From positions 1-64,000 of the forward strand of contig JABSSD010000028.1 in assembly GCA_013214575.1 (NCBI GenBank): DNA of 64,000 nucleotides. The letters run 5' to 3'. How positions within the stretch are numbered: position 1 is the stretch's first letter; each line of letters opens with the position of its first letter. The notes beneath the pieces were generated by a model, which saw only the letters and a list, made by a program, of their open reading frames with translations, did not search any database and was not told the origin of the DNA. Positions 36,250 to 46,025 of this stretch are shown here, one piece after another. The DNA comes from Paracoccaceae bacterium (lineage in GTDB: Bacteria; Pseudomonadota; Alphaproteobacteria; Rhodobacterales; Rhodobacteraceae). The position numbers and the translations under genes were made by a program.

Positions 36250-37005
36250 ATGAACGTCAAACCCGATTTCTCCAAGAACGCCAATCAGGCCACCACCGCC
36301 CCGGCCTTTCTGTCGGTCTGGGACATGCATGCCTATTACGGTGAAAGCTATATCGTGCAGGGCATTTCCTTTAACGTGCACGAGGGCGAGATCCTTGCCC
36401 TGTTGGGCCGCAATGGCGCTGGCAAAACCTCGACCCTGCGGGCCATCGCCCGGTTGGACGATCCTCAGCTCAACAAAGGTGAGATCTGGCTGGATCACCA
36501 GCCGCTGCACACCATGAAGGCCTATCAGGCCTCGGCCGCTGGTCTGGCGCTGGTGCCCGAAGATCGCCGTATCATCGCCGGGCTGACCGTCGAGGAAAAC
36601 CTGCAACTGGCGCAGATCGAACCGCCGATCGGCTGGTCTCTTGAGCGGTTGTACCAGATGTTCCCGCGGCTGGGCGAACGCCGCAAGCAAGAGGGCGTCA
36701 CCCTGTCGGGGGGCGAGCAGCAGATGCTGGCGATTGCCCGCGCCCTGGCCCGCGACATCAAGGTGCTGCTGCTGGATGAACCCTATGAAGGCCTGGCACC
36801 AGTGATTGTCGATGAGATCGAAAAGACCCTCATCCACATCAAGGAACAGGGCATCACCACCATCATTGTGGAACAAAACGCCGTGCGGGCGCTTGAGTTG
36901 GCGGACCGTGCGGTGATCCTCGACACCGGTGGCATCGTGTTTGACGGTCTGGCCTCCGAGGTGCTGGAAAACGAGGAATTGCGAGCAGAGTATTTGGCGA
37001 TTTAA
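36250..37005 (+). CDS. livF: Branched-chain amino acid-type ABC ATPase, LivF-like
   Basis: It is the second ATPase: Walker A GRNGAGKTS, signature LSGGEQQM, Walker B VLLLDEPYEGLAP, switch region VEQNAVRAL. The N-terminal 20 residues are an extra polar stretch. It lies 70 bases after livG and ends the operon, followed by a hairpin. Together with LivG it forms a heterodimeric motor. Confidence 0.92.
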   Translation: MNVKPDFSKNANQATTAPAFLSVWDMHAYYGESYIVQGISFNVHEGEILALLGRNGAGKTSTLRAIARLDDPQLNKGEIWLDHQPLHTMKAYQASAAGLALVPEDRRIIAGLTVEENLQLAQIEPPIGWSLERLYQMFPRLGERRKQEGVTLSGGEQQMLAIARALARDIKVLLLDEPYEGLAPVIVDEIEKTLIHIKEQGITTIIVEQNAVRALELADRAVILDTGGIVFDGLASEVLENEELRAEYLAI

Positions 37006-37048
37006 TAAGTTCTCCTTGTCAGATGGTCTCGTCAATACACCGCAATTC

Positions 37049-37079
37049 AAGGGCAGCCTCCGTCTGGAGGTGGCCCTTT
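37049..37079 (+). terminator. Hairpin after the Liv-type operon
   Basis: AAGGGCAGCCTCC and GGAGGTGGCCCTT pair over 13 positions with two internal mismatches and loop GTCT, then CAATCT follows. It is the likely terminator 43 bases after livF. Confidence 0.6.
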
Positions 37080-37230
37080 CAATCTGCAAACATCAAAATG
37101 GACAACGGCCCCCAGTGGCTTTGCCTGCGTTGCGGTTCGCCGGATCTGGAACTGGCCCCTTTGGACAATAATCCAACTCATTCTTATAGACGGCTTTAAT
37201 TTTCTCGGTAATCGGTCCACACATGCCGCC

Positions 37231-37767
37231 ATGAGTGATATCGCCTTTGACCACGCCCCCATCGGGCTCGCCCAACTGGAACAGCGCATCATCAAGCGCT
37301 GCAATCTGCAATTCGCCGAGACCTTTGGCGACGACCCGGAGGCCTTTATCGGCATCGAGATCGCCGAGCTCTATCCCAGCCGCGAGGATTTCGACCGTAT
37401 CGGCACCCGCTTGCAGCAAGATGATGTTCAGGCCGGCCGCTATGACGACGAACGCATTATGCGGCGGCTGTCGGGGGATTTGTTCTGGTGCCGTGTTCGC
37501 GGCCGCTCAATCACCCCTGAGCAACCGTTTCGCGCCGGGATCTGGTCTTTTGCGGATATTTCGGACGACCGACCGGTGGTCTCTCTCACGCCGCGCGAAC
37601 GGGATGTGGCGATCCTGACCTGTCATGGGCTGTCGGCCAAGGAAATCGGTGCCAAACTGAACCTGTCATACCGCACCATCGAAACCCATCGGGCGCATCT
37701 GCTAAAGAAATTTGCCGCCCGCAAGCTGCCGGAACTGGTGGCCAAACTGACTGGCATGCCGCTGTAG
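37231..37767 (+). CDS. PAS and LuxR-type helix-turn-helix regulator
   Basis: The 178-residue protein has an N-terminal PAS-like fold (FDHAPIGLAQLEQRIIKRCN to GIWSFADIS, about residues 5-110) and a LuxR-type DNA-binding domain (LTPRERDVAILTCHGLSAKEIGAKLNLSYRTIETHRAHLLKKF). It has no receiver domain and is too short for an acyl-homoserine-lactone receptor. It stands alone between the importer and accBC. The signal is unknown; the PAS part may bind a small molecule or cofactor. Confidence 0.82.
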   Translation: MSDIAFDHAPIGLAQLEQRIIKRCNLQFAETFGDDPEAFIGIEIAELYPSREDFDRIGTRLQQDDVQAGRYDDERIMRRLSGDLFWCRVRGRSITPEQPFRAGIWSFADISDDRPVVSLTPRERDVAILTCHGLSAKEIGAKLNLSYRTIETHRAHLLKKFAARKLPELVAKLTGMPL

Positions 37768-37910
37768 ATCGCGACCAATTGCAAAACAGAGCGCAAGGTC
37801 CCATGTTAGCATCTGGTTAGGGTGCTTTCATTGCGGGCATCCTTGCCCTATAAGCGCGTAAAATCCGGCCTATGCTGCAAGCAGGCCACTGGGAACCGGC
37901 TGAGGATCAA

Positions 37911-38408
37911 ATGAAAAACAAATCTCACGAAGCAGACGTAGCCTTTATCAAGGCATTGGCCGAAATGCTGCGCGACAACGATCTGACCGAATTGGAGGTC
38001 AAACGGGCTTACGGCGATGACGACAGCCTGAATGTGCGTGTCTCTCGCCAGATCACCGCCATGCCACCCCCGGTTCAGGTTGCGATGCCTGCCGTGGCTC
38101 CGGTCGCTGTTGCGGCTGCGGCCCCTGCAGCGGCCCCGGCGGCGGCTGCGCTGTCGGACGACCCTGCCAGCCACCCAGGCGTCGTGCCCTCGCCGATGGT
38201 CGGCACCGTCTACATCCAGGCAGAACCCGGCGCGCCGGCCTTTATTTCAGTCGGCTCCAAGGTCAGCGAAGGCGATACCCTGCTAATCATCGAAGCGATG
38301 AAGACAATGAACCACATTCCGGCCCCCAAAGGCGGCACGGTCAAGCGCATTTTGGTCGAAGACGGCGCCGTTGTGGAATTCGGAACACCTCTGGTCATCA
38401 TAGAGTAA
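37911..38408 (+). CDS. accB: Acetyl-CoA carboxylase biotin carboxyl carrier protein
   Basis: AccB carries the biotin used by acetyl-CoA carboxylase to make malonyl-CoA for fatty acid synthesis. The 165-residue protein has an N-terminal helical part, an Ala/Pro-rich linker (residues about 50-80) and a biotinyl domain with EAMKTMN, the biotinylated Lys being 131. ATG 37911 is taken over one 13 codons upstream because TGAGGATCAA precedes it and the start matches the family. It is followed ten bases later by accC. Confidence 0.95.
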   Translation: MKNKSHEADVAFIKALAEMLRDNDLTELEVKRAYGDDDSLNVRVSRQITAMPPPVQVAMPAVAPVAVAAAAPAAAPAAAALSDDPASHPGVVPSPMVGTVYIQAEPGAPAFISVGSKVSEGDTLLIIEAMKTMNHIPAPKGGTVKRILVEDGAVVEFGTPLVIIE

Positions 38409-38417
38409 GGATCTGAC

Positions 38418-39767
38418 ATGTTTGATAAGATCCTGATTGCCAACCGCGGCGAGATCGCCCTGCGCGTGATCCGCGCGGCACGTGAAATGGGCATCGCCAG
38501 CGTTGCGGTGCACTCTACCGCCGACGCCGATGCCATGCATGTGCGGATGGCCGATGAATCGGTCTGTATCGGGCCGCCAGCCAGCATCAACAGCTACCTG
38601 TCGATCCCGGCCATTATCTCGGCCTGTGAAATCACCGGTGCGCAAGCGATCCACCCCGGCTATGGCTTCCTGTCGGAAAATGCCAATTTTGTGCAGATCG
38701 TCGAAGATCACGGCCTGACATTCATTGGCCCCACCGCCCAGCACATCCGCACCATGGGCGACAAGATCACCGCCAAGGACACCATGAAGGCGCTGGGAGT
38801 TCCCTGTGTTCCCGGCTCTGAAGGTGGCGTTCCAGACTTGGAAGCGGCGCAGAAAATTGGCGCCGAAATCGGCTATCCGGTGATCATCAAGGCCACAGCT
38901 GGTGGCGGCGGCAAGGGCATGAAAGTGGCCGAAACCGCTGCTGACATGGAGATGGCCTTTCGCACTGCACGCGCCGAGGGCAAGTCCAATTTTGGCAATG
39001 ATGAAGTCTACATCGAGAAGTACCTGACCACGCCACGTCACATCGAAATTCAGGTGTTTGGCGACGGCAAGGGCAAGGCTGTGCATCTGGGCGAGCGCGA
39101 CTGCTCGCTGCAGCGCCGCCACCAAAAGGTATTCGAGGAGGCCCCCGGCCCCAGCATCACCCCACAAGAACGCGCTCGCATCGGCAAGCTCTGCGCCGAC
39201 GCGGTCGCCAATATCAACTATATCGGCGCTGGCACCATTGAGTTCCTCTATGAGAACGGCGAGTTCTTTTTCATCGAGATGAACACCCGCCTGCAGGTGG
39301 AACACCCGGTCACCGAGGCGATCTTTGGGGTCGATCTTGTGCGCGAACAGATTCGCGTCGCCGAAGGCCTGCCAATGTCGTTTGGTCAGGACGATCTGAC
39401 GATCAATGGCCACGCTATCGAGGTGCGGATCAACGCCGAGAAACTGCCCAACTTTGCCCCCTGCCCCGGCAGAATCACCCAGTACCACGCCCCCGGCGGA
39501 TTGGGTGTGCGGATGGATTCGGCCCTGTATGACGGTTATTCCATCCCGCCCTATTACGACAGTCTGATTGGCAAACTGATCGTGCATGGCCGCGATCGCA
39601 ACGAGGCAATTTCCCGCCTGAGCCGGGCTCTGGGCGAGTTGATTGTCGATGGGGTCGACACCACGGTGCCGCTGTTTGACGCCTTGCTGGCCGAGCCTGA
39701 CATCCAGTCTGGCAATTACAACATTCACTGGCTGGAACGTTGGCTTGCCGAAAACCTTGCCAGTTAA
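38418..39767 (+). CDS. accC: Acetyl-CoA carboxylase, biotin carboxylase subunit
   Basis: AccC carboxylates the biotin on AccB with bicarbonate and ATP. The 449-residue protein shows the family marks: [18 protein letters not shown] at the start, the Gly-rich [15 protein letters not shown] loop, and [14 protein letters not shown]. Length is exactly that expected of the single-subunit bacterial form. It forms an operon with accB; the carboxyltransferase genes are not in the window. Confidence 0.96.
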   Translation: MFDKILIANRGEIALRVIRAAREMGIASVAVHSTADADAMHVRMADESVCIGPPASINSYLSIPAIISACEITGAQAIHPGYGFLSENANFVQIVEDHGLTFIGPTAQHIRTMGDKITAKDTMKALGVPCVPGSEGGVPDLEAAQKIGAEIGYPVIIKATAGGGGKGMKVAETAADMEMAFRTARAEGKSNFGNDEVYIEKYLTTPRHIEIQVFGDGKGKAVHLGERDCSLQRRHQKVFEEAPGPSITPQERARIGKLCADAVANINYIGAGTIEFLYENGEFFFIEMNTRLQVEHPVTEAIFGVDLVREQIRVAEGLPMSFGQDDLTINGHAIEVRINAEKLPNFAPCPGRITQYHAPGGLGVRMDSALYDGYSIPPYYDSLIGKLIVHGRDRNEAISRLSRALGELIVDGVDTTVPLFDALLAEPDIQSGNYNIHWLERWLAENLAS

Positions 39768-39777
39768 AAACACCGTA

Positions 39778-39803
39778 GCGGTGCGTGCAAGCACGCACCC
39801 TAC
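39778..39803. repeat. Short palindromic repeat, copy 2
   Basis: The element is the exact reverse complement of the 26 bases at 14131-14156, with arms GGTGCGTGC and GCACGCACC. It lies between accC and aat and could form a hairpin in the transcript. Confidence 0.85.
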
Positions 39804-39824
39804 AGCCGCCGTCAGGGTCCTGCG

Positions 39825-40460
39825 ATGACACCGCTGACCGCTGACTTACTGTTGTTGGCCTACGCATCCGGGGTCTTTCCCATGGCCGAGCATCAGGATG
39901 ATCCGGAGGTTTTCTGGGTCGATCCCAAGCGGCGCGGCATTCTGCCCTTGCACGGCTTTCGTATTTCGCGCTCGCTGGCCCGCCGACTGCGCCGCGGTGA
40001 CTATCAGATCACCATAAATCAGGATTTCGCGGCGGTTCTGACCGCCTGCGCCGACCGCGCCGAAACCTGGATCAATGGCGATATCCATGCCCGCTATGTT
40101 GAGTTGCACCAGATGGGCAAAGCCCATTCCGTCGAGGTATGGCAGGGTGGAGAGCTGTCGGGCGGCGTCTATGGCGTCACCCTGGGCGGAGCGTTTTTTG
40201 GCGAAAGCATGTTTTCACGCCGCCGCGATGCCTCCAAAATTGCCCTGTGTTATCTGATAGATCGCCTAAATCAGGCTGGGTTCACTCTGTGTGACACCCA
40301 GTTCCTCACCGCGCATCTCGCCTCGCTGGGCGGGGTCGAGATCAGCCGGGCCGCCTATCAACTGCGCCTGCGCGATGCGCTACTGCTAAAGGCTGATTTT
40401 ACCGCCCCAGCGGTACCGACGGCTCAGGAATTGCTGCAGCGAAGAACCCAGATATCATAA
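39825..40460 (+). CDS. aat: Leucyl/phenylalanyl-tRNA--protein transferase
   Basis: Aat adds Leu or Phe to proteins with N-terminal Arg or Lys, marking them for the ClpS/ClpAP N-end rule pathway. The 211-residue protein has the family motifs LLLAYASGVFPMAE, FWVDPKRRGILPL, SVEVW and GVTLGGAFFGESMFS. Its last 37 bases overlap the convergent DUF2155 gene. ClpX and ClpP genes lie nearby, but the adaptor ClpS and ClpA are not in the window. Confidence 0.94.
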   Translation: MTPLTADLLLLAYASGVFPMAEHQDDPEVFWVDPKRRGILPLHGFRISRSLARRLRRGDYQITINQDFAAVLTACADRAETWINGDIHARYVELHQMGKAHSVEVWQGGELSGGVYGVTLGGAFFGESMFSRRRDASKIALCYLIDRLNQAGFTLCDTQFLTAHLASLGGVEISRAAYQLRLRDALLLKADFTAPAVPTAQELLQRRTQIS

Positions 40461-40792
40461 CGGCTGTGATCCAGCGCACTCAGCGCCGGGCTGGAGGCAA
40501 TCATCCAGCCCTCAAATTGCACCGCTCCGCTGTCCGGGTCACGAATAGTCAGGAACGCATAGGCATCGCCGGTGGGGTTATCCGCCGGGTAGCGGCAATC
40601 TGACAGTGTCACCAGCAAGCCAAACACTGCGGCGCTGCCACCGCTCGGGATCTCGGCATCCACGGTATGGCCGTTGACCTTGTCCAGCCCCCGCACGACC
40701 GCCCCGGGGGCGGAGACGGCGCTGTCCTGCGCCCGAATCGGGGCGCTCAGCCCCAAGGCCAGCATCAGCAGACCGTTAAAAAATGGCTTCAC
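40424..40792 (-). CDS. Secreted DUF2155 protein
   Basis: The 122-residue protein has a signal peptide (residues 1-21, cleavage near IRA) and the DUF2155 core (VRGLDKVNGHTVDAEIPSG, SDCRYP, AFLTIRD, FEGWMIASSPALSALDHSRYDIWVLRC). The family is widespread in alphaproteobacteria and of unknown function. Its two cysteines could form a disulfide in the periplasm. The start lies on the last bases of mlaD (four-base overlap), and its end overlaps aat. Confidence 0.87.
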   Translation of the reverse strand: MKPFFNGLLMLALGLSAPIRAQDSAVSAPGAVVRGLDKVNGHTVDAEIPSGGSAAVFGLLVTLSDCRYPADNPTGDAYAFLTIRDPDSGAVQFEGWMIASSPALSALDHSRYDIWVLRCSNS

Positions 40793-41241
40793 GAACCGTC
40801 CCCACTGCCGGAGACAAATTTCAGCAGCAAAGTGATCAGGCTGACCGCACCCTGGGTGTCTTCGATCTCGTCCCCTGGTTCAAAACTGAACGGAGACCCG
40901 CCGGGCATGATTTCAATAAAATTCCCACCCAACAGTCCCTCGGAGGACACCACGATGGCGCTGTCGTCGGGGATATCAATGCCTTGCTGCACTGAAAAAC
41001 GGGTGTCCGCGCGATAGGTCTGCGGGTTCAGTTCAACATCGGTCACAGTGCCGATCTTGACCCCGGCCAGACGCACATCGGTGCCAACGCCGACACCCTC
41101 AAGGGAGCGGAACGAGGCGTTGAGCTTATAATCTGAACCGGATTGCGACAGGCCCGTCGCCTGTCCCGCAAAGACCGCAAAGCCAATTGCTGCGGCCAGA
41201 ACGACGCCGCCGACCAGAACTTCTGTAGTGTTGTGGGACAT
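40789..41241 (-). CDS. mlaD: MlaD-like MCE-domain lipid transport protein
   Basis: MlaD is the periplasmic substrate-binding ring of the Mla system that moves phospholipids between membranes to keep outer-membrane asymmetry. The 150-residue protein has one N-terminal membrane helix (residues 8-25) and an MCE domain (ASFRSLEGVGVGTDVRLAGVKIGTV, SSEGLLGGNFIEI). MlaE and MlaF are not in the window, so the other subunits are elsewhere. It lies between the NDUFA12-like and DUF2155 genes, a conserved alphaproteobacterial order. Confidence 0.88.
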   Translation of the reverse strand: MSHNTTEVLVGGVVLAAAIGFAVFAGQATGLSQSGSDYKLNASFRSLEGVGVGTDVRLAGVKIGTVTDVELNPQTYRADTRFSVQQGIDIPDDSAIVVSSEGLLGGNFIEIMPGGSPFSFEPGDEIEDTQGAVSLITLLLKFVSGSGDGS

Positions 41242-41269
41242 TGTGTTGCGCCTCTACCGGGGCCGGATG

Positions 41270-41656
41270 TTACTCCGGCACCCATGCCTCATAATCGCTG
41301 CGCGCTGCAGGTCCGCCGGCCTGGCGAATCGATCCCTGCGGCGCATAGGCCTTTGCCGTTCCGGTCAGGTTTTCCTGATGCGGCTTTTCCCAGTCCTTGT
41401 GGACCAGTGGCTGTTCTGACGGCAGCTCATCAAAGGTCCGGTGCAGCCAGCCGTGCCAGTCCGCATTGATGCGCGTGGCCTCGATCTCGCCGTTGAAGAT
41501 CACCCAGCGTTTGCTGTCATCGGCATTGTGGTAATACACATTGCCCTGATCATCGTCGCCAACTTTGATCCCATTGCGGGCGGTGAAGATCTGTGTGTTC
41601 AGCGTCTGACCGTTCCACCAGGTGACGGCGCGCAGAAGAGTGCTTAGGATTGACAT
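41270..41656 (-). CDS. NDUFA12-like complex I accessory subunit
   Basis: The 128-residue protein matches the alphaproteobacterial homologue of mitochondrial NDUFA12 (B17.2): [56 protein letters not shown]. It is an accessory subunit of NADH:ubiquinone oxidoreductase. ATG 41656 after GGAGGCATCC is chosen; 68 upstream codons are rejected. It heads a minus-strand group with mlaD and DUF2155. Confidence 0.92.
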   Translation of the reverse strand: MSILSTLLRAVTWWNGQTLNTQIFTARNGIKVGDDDQGNVYYHNADDSKRWVIFNGEIEATRINADWHGWLHRTFDELPSEQPLVHKDWEKPHQENLTGTAKAYAPQGSIRQAGGPAARSDYEAWVPE

Positions 41657-41801
41657 GGATGCCTCCGTAAATTCCCCTCTGATATGACGCAGTTTGCGCC
41701 CGAGGTCCAGATGTTGCGCGATCTCCGAGACCCCACAGAGCCTCTGATATGCGCATTTCCCCACCGCCAGCCAGGTTTCGGCGGCGATTGTCCCTGTGCG
41801 T

Positions 41802-42161
41802 TTAAGGCGCCAGCGCCGTGACCTCGATCTCGATCCGGTACTTGGGATCAATAAGCCCACATTCGATCATGGTTGCCGCAGGTGGGTTCTCCCCAAATGT
41901 CTTGGCCAGGATCGGCCAGCAGGCGTCAAATTCCTGAGCGTCAGGCAGGTAATAATTTATCCGGACAATTTGTTCAAAACTGCTACCGGCATCGGTCAGA
42001 GCCTTGCCGATGATCGCCAGAGCCGAGTGGCACTGTGCAACCACCCCGTCGCCCTGCCCGACGGTGCCCGCAACATGAACAAACCCGCCGGCCACCACCG
42101 CCCGGCAATAGCCGACCTTGGCTTCGAACTCGCCGCCTGAGGATAGTCTTTTGATGGTCAT
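41802..42161 (-). CDS. RidA/YjgF/YER057c family protein
   Basis: The 119-residue protein is a RidA-like enamine/imine deaminase or a relative ([10 protein letters not shown] at the start; [44 protein letters not shown]). The final segment differs from canonical RidA: the catalytic Arg position of the R-x-x-V-E motif is not clearly kept (ATMIECG), so its activity may differ. ATG 42161 follows GGGAGCTGAT. It stands downstream of clpX after a terminator. Confidence 0.85.
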   Translation of the reverse strand: MTIKRLSSGGEFEAKVGYCRAVVAGGFVHVAGTVGQGDGVVAQCHSALAIIGKALTDAGSSFEQIVRINYYLPDAQEFDACWPILAKTFGENPPAATMIECGLIDPKYRIEIEVTALAP

Positions 42162-42222
42162 ATCAGCTCCCATGCGTCCCAAAGAAATCAGGAGGCCCAT
42201 AAAATTGTATTGCACAGCAAAA

Positions 42223-42244
42223 CGGCGCGGGATGACCCGCGCCG
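42223..42244 (-). terminator. Intrinsic terminator of clpX
   Basis: CGGCGCGGG and CCCGCGCCG form a perfect nine-pair stem with loop ATGA. On the minus strand it is followed by TTTTGCTG. It lies 27 bases past the clpX stop. Confidence 0.8.
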
Positions 42245-42271
42245 CGTTAATCCTGTCTGGCACCGCATGGG

Positions 42272-43540
42272 TTAACCGGCAGAGGCGGGCTCTTTTTCCG
42301 CATCCGCGTGGATCATCAGCGGTTCAACATTCGAATTCACCGCCTCCTCGTTCACCACCACCTTAGTCACACTGTCCATTCCGGGCAGATCAAACATGGT
42401 GTTGAGCAGGATATCCTCGAGAATAGAGCGCAGGCCCCGGGCCCCGGTCTTACGCTGAATGGCGCGTTTGGCAATGGCACTCAGCGCGTCCTCGGTAAAG
42501 TCCAGTTCGGTGTCTTCAATCTCGAACAGGCGCTGGTACTGTTTGACCAAGGCGTTCTTGGGCTTGGACAGGATGGTCACCAGCGCATCTTCGTCCAGAT
42601 CTTCCAGTGTTGCCAGCACCGGCAAACGGCCGACAAATTCCGGGATCAGGCCGAATTTCAGCAGATCCTCAGGTTCCAGATCCTGGAAGATCTCGCCCAC
42701 ACCGCGTTCATCATTGCCGCGCACATCAGCCCCGAATCCCATCGCCGATCCCTTGCCGCGGGCGGCAATGATCTTGTCCAGACCGGCAAAGGCGCCGCCA
42801 CAGATGAACAGGATGTTGGTGGTATCGACCTGCAGGAATTCCTGCTGCGGGTGCTTACGCCCGCCCTGAGGAGGAACGCTGGCCACGGTGCCTTCCATCA
42901 GCTTCAACAGTGCCTGCTGCACGCCCTCGCCCGAGACATCGCGGGTGATCGAGGGGTTTTCAGACTTGCGGGTGATCTTGTCGACCTCGTCAATGTAGAC
43001 GATGCCACGCTGAGCGCGCTCAACATTATATTCCGATGCCTGCAACAGTTTCAGGATGATGTTTTCCACGTCCTCGCCGACGTAACCGGCTTCGGTCAGG
43101 GTGGTGGCATCTGCCATTGTGAACGGCACATCCAGAATCCGCGCCAGCGTCTGTGCCAGCAGTGTTTTGCCGCAACCGGTTGGGCCGATCAGCAGAATAT
43201 TGGATTTGGCCAGCTCAAGTTCCGAGCCCGCCTTTTCCGCATGATTCAGACGCTTATAGTGATTGTGCACCGCAACCGAGAGCACCTTCTTGGCCTTCGC
43301 CTGGCCAATGACATAGTCATCCAGCACGTCGCAAATATCCTTGGGAGTCGGCACTCCATCGGTGGTTTTCAATCCCGAGGCCTTGGTCTCTTCACGGATA
43401 ATATCCATGCAAAGTTCGACGCACTCGTCGCAAATGAACACGGTTGGGCCCGCGATCAGCTTGCGTACCTCGTGCTGGCTCTTGCCGCAGAAGCTGCAGT
43501 AAAGCGTATTCTTGCTATCGCCGCTTGAGTTCGTTGCCAT
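42272..43540 (-). CDS. clpX: ATP-dependent Clp protease ATP-binding subunit ClpX
   Basis: ClpX unfolds tagged proteins and feeds them into ClpP. The 422-residue protein has the N-terminal zinc domain with Cys15, Cys18, Cys37 and Cys40, Walker A GPTGCGKT at 119-126, Walker [11 protein letters not shown], and the pore loops typical of the family. It lies 144 bases downstream of clpP on the same strand and ends before a terminator. Confidence 0.97.
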   Translation of the reverse strand: MATNSSGDSKNTLYCSFCGKSQHEVRKLIAGPTVFICDECVELCMDIIREETKASGLKTTDGVPTPKDICDVLDDYVIGQAKAKKVLSVAVHNHYKRLNHAEKAGSELELAKSNILLIGPTGCGKTLLAQTLARILDVPFTMADATTLTEAGYVGEDVENIILKLLQASEYNVERAQRGIVYIDEVDKITRKSENPSITRDVSGEGVQQALLKLMEGTVASVPPQGGRKHPQQEFLQVDTTNILFICGGAFAGLDKIIAARGKGSAMGFGADVRGNDERGVGEIFQDLEPEDLLKFGLIPEFVGRLPVLATLEDLDEDALVTILSKPKNALVKQYQRLFEIEDTELDFTEDALSAIAKRAIQRKTGARGLRSILEDILLNTMFDLPGMDSVTKVVVNEEAVNSNVEPLMIHADAEKEPASAG

Positions 43541-43684
43541 GGTCTACCTTTCAGTCCGCGCTAGGAGGGGCCCATCGAGCCGTCTCCCACTTCCAAAACA
43601 GCTTAGGCCAGTGCCTCAGCCGCTACAATCGCAAAGTACGCCCCAGCCCTGCTGGGACGCACAGGTTAGCAGTTAAAAAGAGCC

Positions 43685-44317
43685 TCAGCTCTCTTCTGAT
43701 TCGCCTTTAGGGCGGCTGGCGACGATCTCGTCGATCAGACCAAATTCCTTGGCATCTTCTGGCGACATGAAATTATCACGCTCCAGCGCCGCTTCCACCT
43801 TTTCCAGTTCCTGACCCGTGTGATGCACATAAATCTCGTTCAGGCGCCGCTTCAGCTTCAGCGTCTCTTCGGCGTGAATCATGATGTCAGTGGCCTGGCC
43901 CTGGAACCCGCCCGAGGGCTGGTGCACCATTACCCGGCTGTTTGGCAGCGAGAAACGCATGCCTTTTTCGCCCGCAGTCAACAGCAGGGACCCCATCGAG
44001 GCCGCCTGACCGATCACCAGGGTCGAAATCTTTGGCTTGATGTACTGCATGGTGTCGTAGATCGACAGGCCCGAGGTGACAACGCCACCGGGCGAGTTGA
44101 TATACATGGAAATTTCCTTGGAGGGATTCTCAGCCTCCAGGTGCAGCAACTGCGCCACGATCAGCGAACTCATGCCGTCATGCACCGGGCCGGTGAGGAA
44201 AATAATCCGCTCTTTCAGCAAGCGCGAGAAAATATCATAGGCCCGTTCGCCACGGGCGGTCTGCTCAACCACCATGGGGACCAGGGTGTTCATGTAGGTT
44301 TCTTTTGGATCAAACAT
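43685..44317 (-). CDS. clpP: ATP-dependent Clp protease proteolytic subunit ClpP
   Basis: ClpP is the serine protease chamber served by ClpX and ClpA. The 210-residue protein has the catalytic triad Ser107 (GQAASMGS), His132 (VMVHQPSGG) and Asp181. Start [20 protein letters not shown] is typical of the family's propeptide-bearing N-terminus. It is divergent from the GlxA-type regulator and upstream of clpX. Confidence 0.97.
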   Translation of the reverse strand: MFDPKETYMNTLVPMVVEQTARGERAYDIFSRLLKERIIFLTGPVHDGMSSLIVAQLLHLEAENPSKEISMYINSPGGVVTSGLSIYDTMQYIKPKISTLVIGQAASMGSLLLTAGEKGMRFSLPNSRVMVHQPSGGFQGQATDIMIHAEETLKLKRRLNEIYVHHTGQELEKVEAALERDNFMSPEDAKEFGLIDEIVASRPKGESEES

Positions 44318-44570
44318 AGGGGCCTGCCTGCTTTGAATGTAATCGGGACCATACCCGACGATGTGTTACTTGATTCTTAGTATCGCGGCATAAGGGCCGC
44401 AAGAGGGTGGAATAAATTTGCTGATCGCCGCCGATGCGGCAGCAACAATGTCGCATTTTGCAAATGCAATGTCGCAAATTGGTGGCCATCAGTGTATAAC
44501 CCGGCTTAGCACACGGCAAGAAACGCCTTCCCCGCCCTCATGGACGTCAGCCGCGCCACAGGATTCCATT

Positions 44571-45578
44571 ATGCAGACAGATAGTTTTGTTCAAAAAGGG
44601 GCCGCGGCCCAGTTGGCGGTTCAATTTGACGGCAAGGTACAGGATTTTTATTTCCTGATGTTGCCCAAGGCAACCATGCTCCCGGTTGCGGCTGCGATCG
44701 AGCCGTTGCGGATTGCCAATCAGGTCAGCAATACAGAGCTATACCGCTGGTATATCATGTCCGAGGACGGTGCCCCGGTGACCTGCTCCAACGGCATGAC
44801 GGTGACGCCAGACATGCCACTGGAGCAACTTCCGCAGGACGCAGTGGTGTTTGTCTGCGCCGGGATTGAGCCACATCAGACCGCCAGCGAATCAACCATA
44901 AACTGGTTGCGCCGCGAACACCGGTTTGGCCGCCGACTAGGGGCCATCTGCACGGGTGCATTTGCGCTGGCCCAGGCCGGCCTGCTGCGCGGTCGGGATT
45001 TTACCCTGCACTGGGAGAATCAGCCAGGTTTCACCGAGATCTACCCGGATCTTCAGCCCTCATCGAACATCTATGAAATCACCGACACCTTGCTGACCTG
45101 CGGCGGCGGCAATGCGGCCACTGACATGATGCTGAACCTGATCGAAGATCGTCACGGCAAGAATCTGGCGATCATCATCGCTGATATGTGCCTGCACGTC
45201 CGCTCAGGCGGCCAGATGGCGCCGCAGAAATCCAACTATGCGGTCGCCATTGGCAGCCGCAATCAACGGCTGCTGTCCGCGCTGCAGCTGATGCAGGATT
45301 CGATCGAGGAACCGTTCTCAATCGCCGCCCTCTGTGACCGGCTGAATATTTCACGCCGCCAGCTTGAGCGGCTCTTCTCACGCTATCTGGACCAAAGCCC
45401 GATGCATGTCTATTCCGACATGCGCCTCAGCCATGCCTATGCCCTGATGAACGAGACCGCACTGTCGGTGACCGAAATCGCCCTGGCCTCCGGCTTCAAC
45501 AGCGCCACCCATTTCTCCCGCCAGTTCAAACGCAAATTCGGCGCCAGCCCCCATTTCTTTCGCAAAGGCTGGGTCTAG
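44571..45578 (+). CDS. GlxA-family AraC-type regulator (DJ-1/PfpI plus HTH)
   Basis: The 335-residue protein has a DJ-1/PfpI-like domain (FYFLMLPKATMLPVAAAIEPLRIAN to about residue 190, with the AICTGAFALAQAGLL elbow) and a C-terminal AraC double helix-turn-helix (SIAALCDRLNISRRQLERLF, VTEIALASGFNSATHFSRQF). This architecture is used by GlxA, CdhR and GbdR, activators of carnitine, choline or glycine betaine catabolism. No such genes are adjacent, so the target is open. ATG 44571 follows AGGATTCCATT; 51 upstream codons are rejected. Confidence 0.85.
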   Translation: MQTDSFVQKGAAAQLAVQFDGKVQDFYFLMLPKATMLPVAAAIEPLRIANQVSNTELYRWYIMSEDGAPVTCSNGMTVTPDMPLEQLPQDAVVFVCAGIEPHQTASESTINWLRREHRFGRRLGAICTGAFALAQAGLLRGRDFTLHWENQPGFTEIYPDLQPSSNIYEITDTLLTCGGGNAATDMMLNLIEDRHGKNLAIIIADMCLHVRSGGQMAPQKSNYAVAIGSRNQRLLSALQLMQDSIEEPFSIAALCDRLNISRRQLERLFSRYLDQSPMHVYSDMRLSHAYALMNETALSVTEIALASGFNSATHFSRQFKRKFGASPHFFRKGWV

Positions 45579-45715
45579 CGGCAATCGACCTGTTGGGGCC
45601 GCAGCCTCAACCCAGCTTCAACCCCGTCTCCACGCGGTCAAGTCCCGCCGGCGAATGACCAAATTCCCGCTGAACTATTGTTGCCTAGTTGCAAGATACG
45701 CGATAGCCTGATGTT

Positions 45716-45895
45716 ATGAAACATGTCCCTAAAGATACCACAGATGATGCTCTTATTCAGGAATTCCTGAACAAGGGCGGCAAAGTCAGCATTGGCAAAA
45801 CCAAACCTCTGCCCAGCGAGCTTGGCCTGAGCAACAATGCCTGGAACAACAAACTGACCAAAGAAGAGAAATCCGCACGCGACAAAAAGAAGTGA
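45716..45895 (+). CDS. Small basic protein, function unknown
   Basis: This 59-residue frame begins MKHVPKDTTDDALIQEFLNK and ends in a lysine-rich tail (SARDKKK). Its codon use is like that of the flanking genes, it has no long hydrophobic part, and its amino acid order looks protein-like (two helix-prone stretches around an SIGKTKPLP linker). I believe related short proteins occur in the same group of bacteria, but from memory only. No strong ribosome site is seen before the ATG. Function is unknown. Confidence 0.6.
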   Translation: MKHVPKDTTDDALIQEFLNKGGKVSIGKTKPLPSELGLSNNAWNNKLTKEEKSARDKKK

Positions 45896-46025
45896 TGTCA
45901 TAAGGCGCTGCCCTTAATAGACGGCAGGGCCGCGCGCGAAGAACATTCCGGTTCGGAGAATAAGGGTTCACAAGCCCCCTCATCTGGCATAAAAAACGGC
46001 CTTCTTTCCTTCTCCGGCTGGTCCC

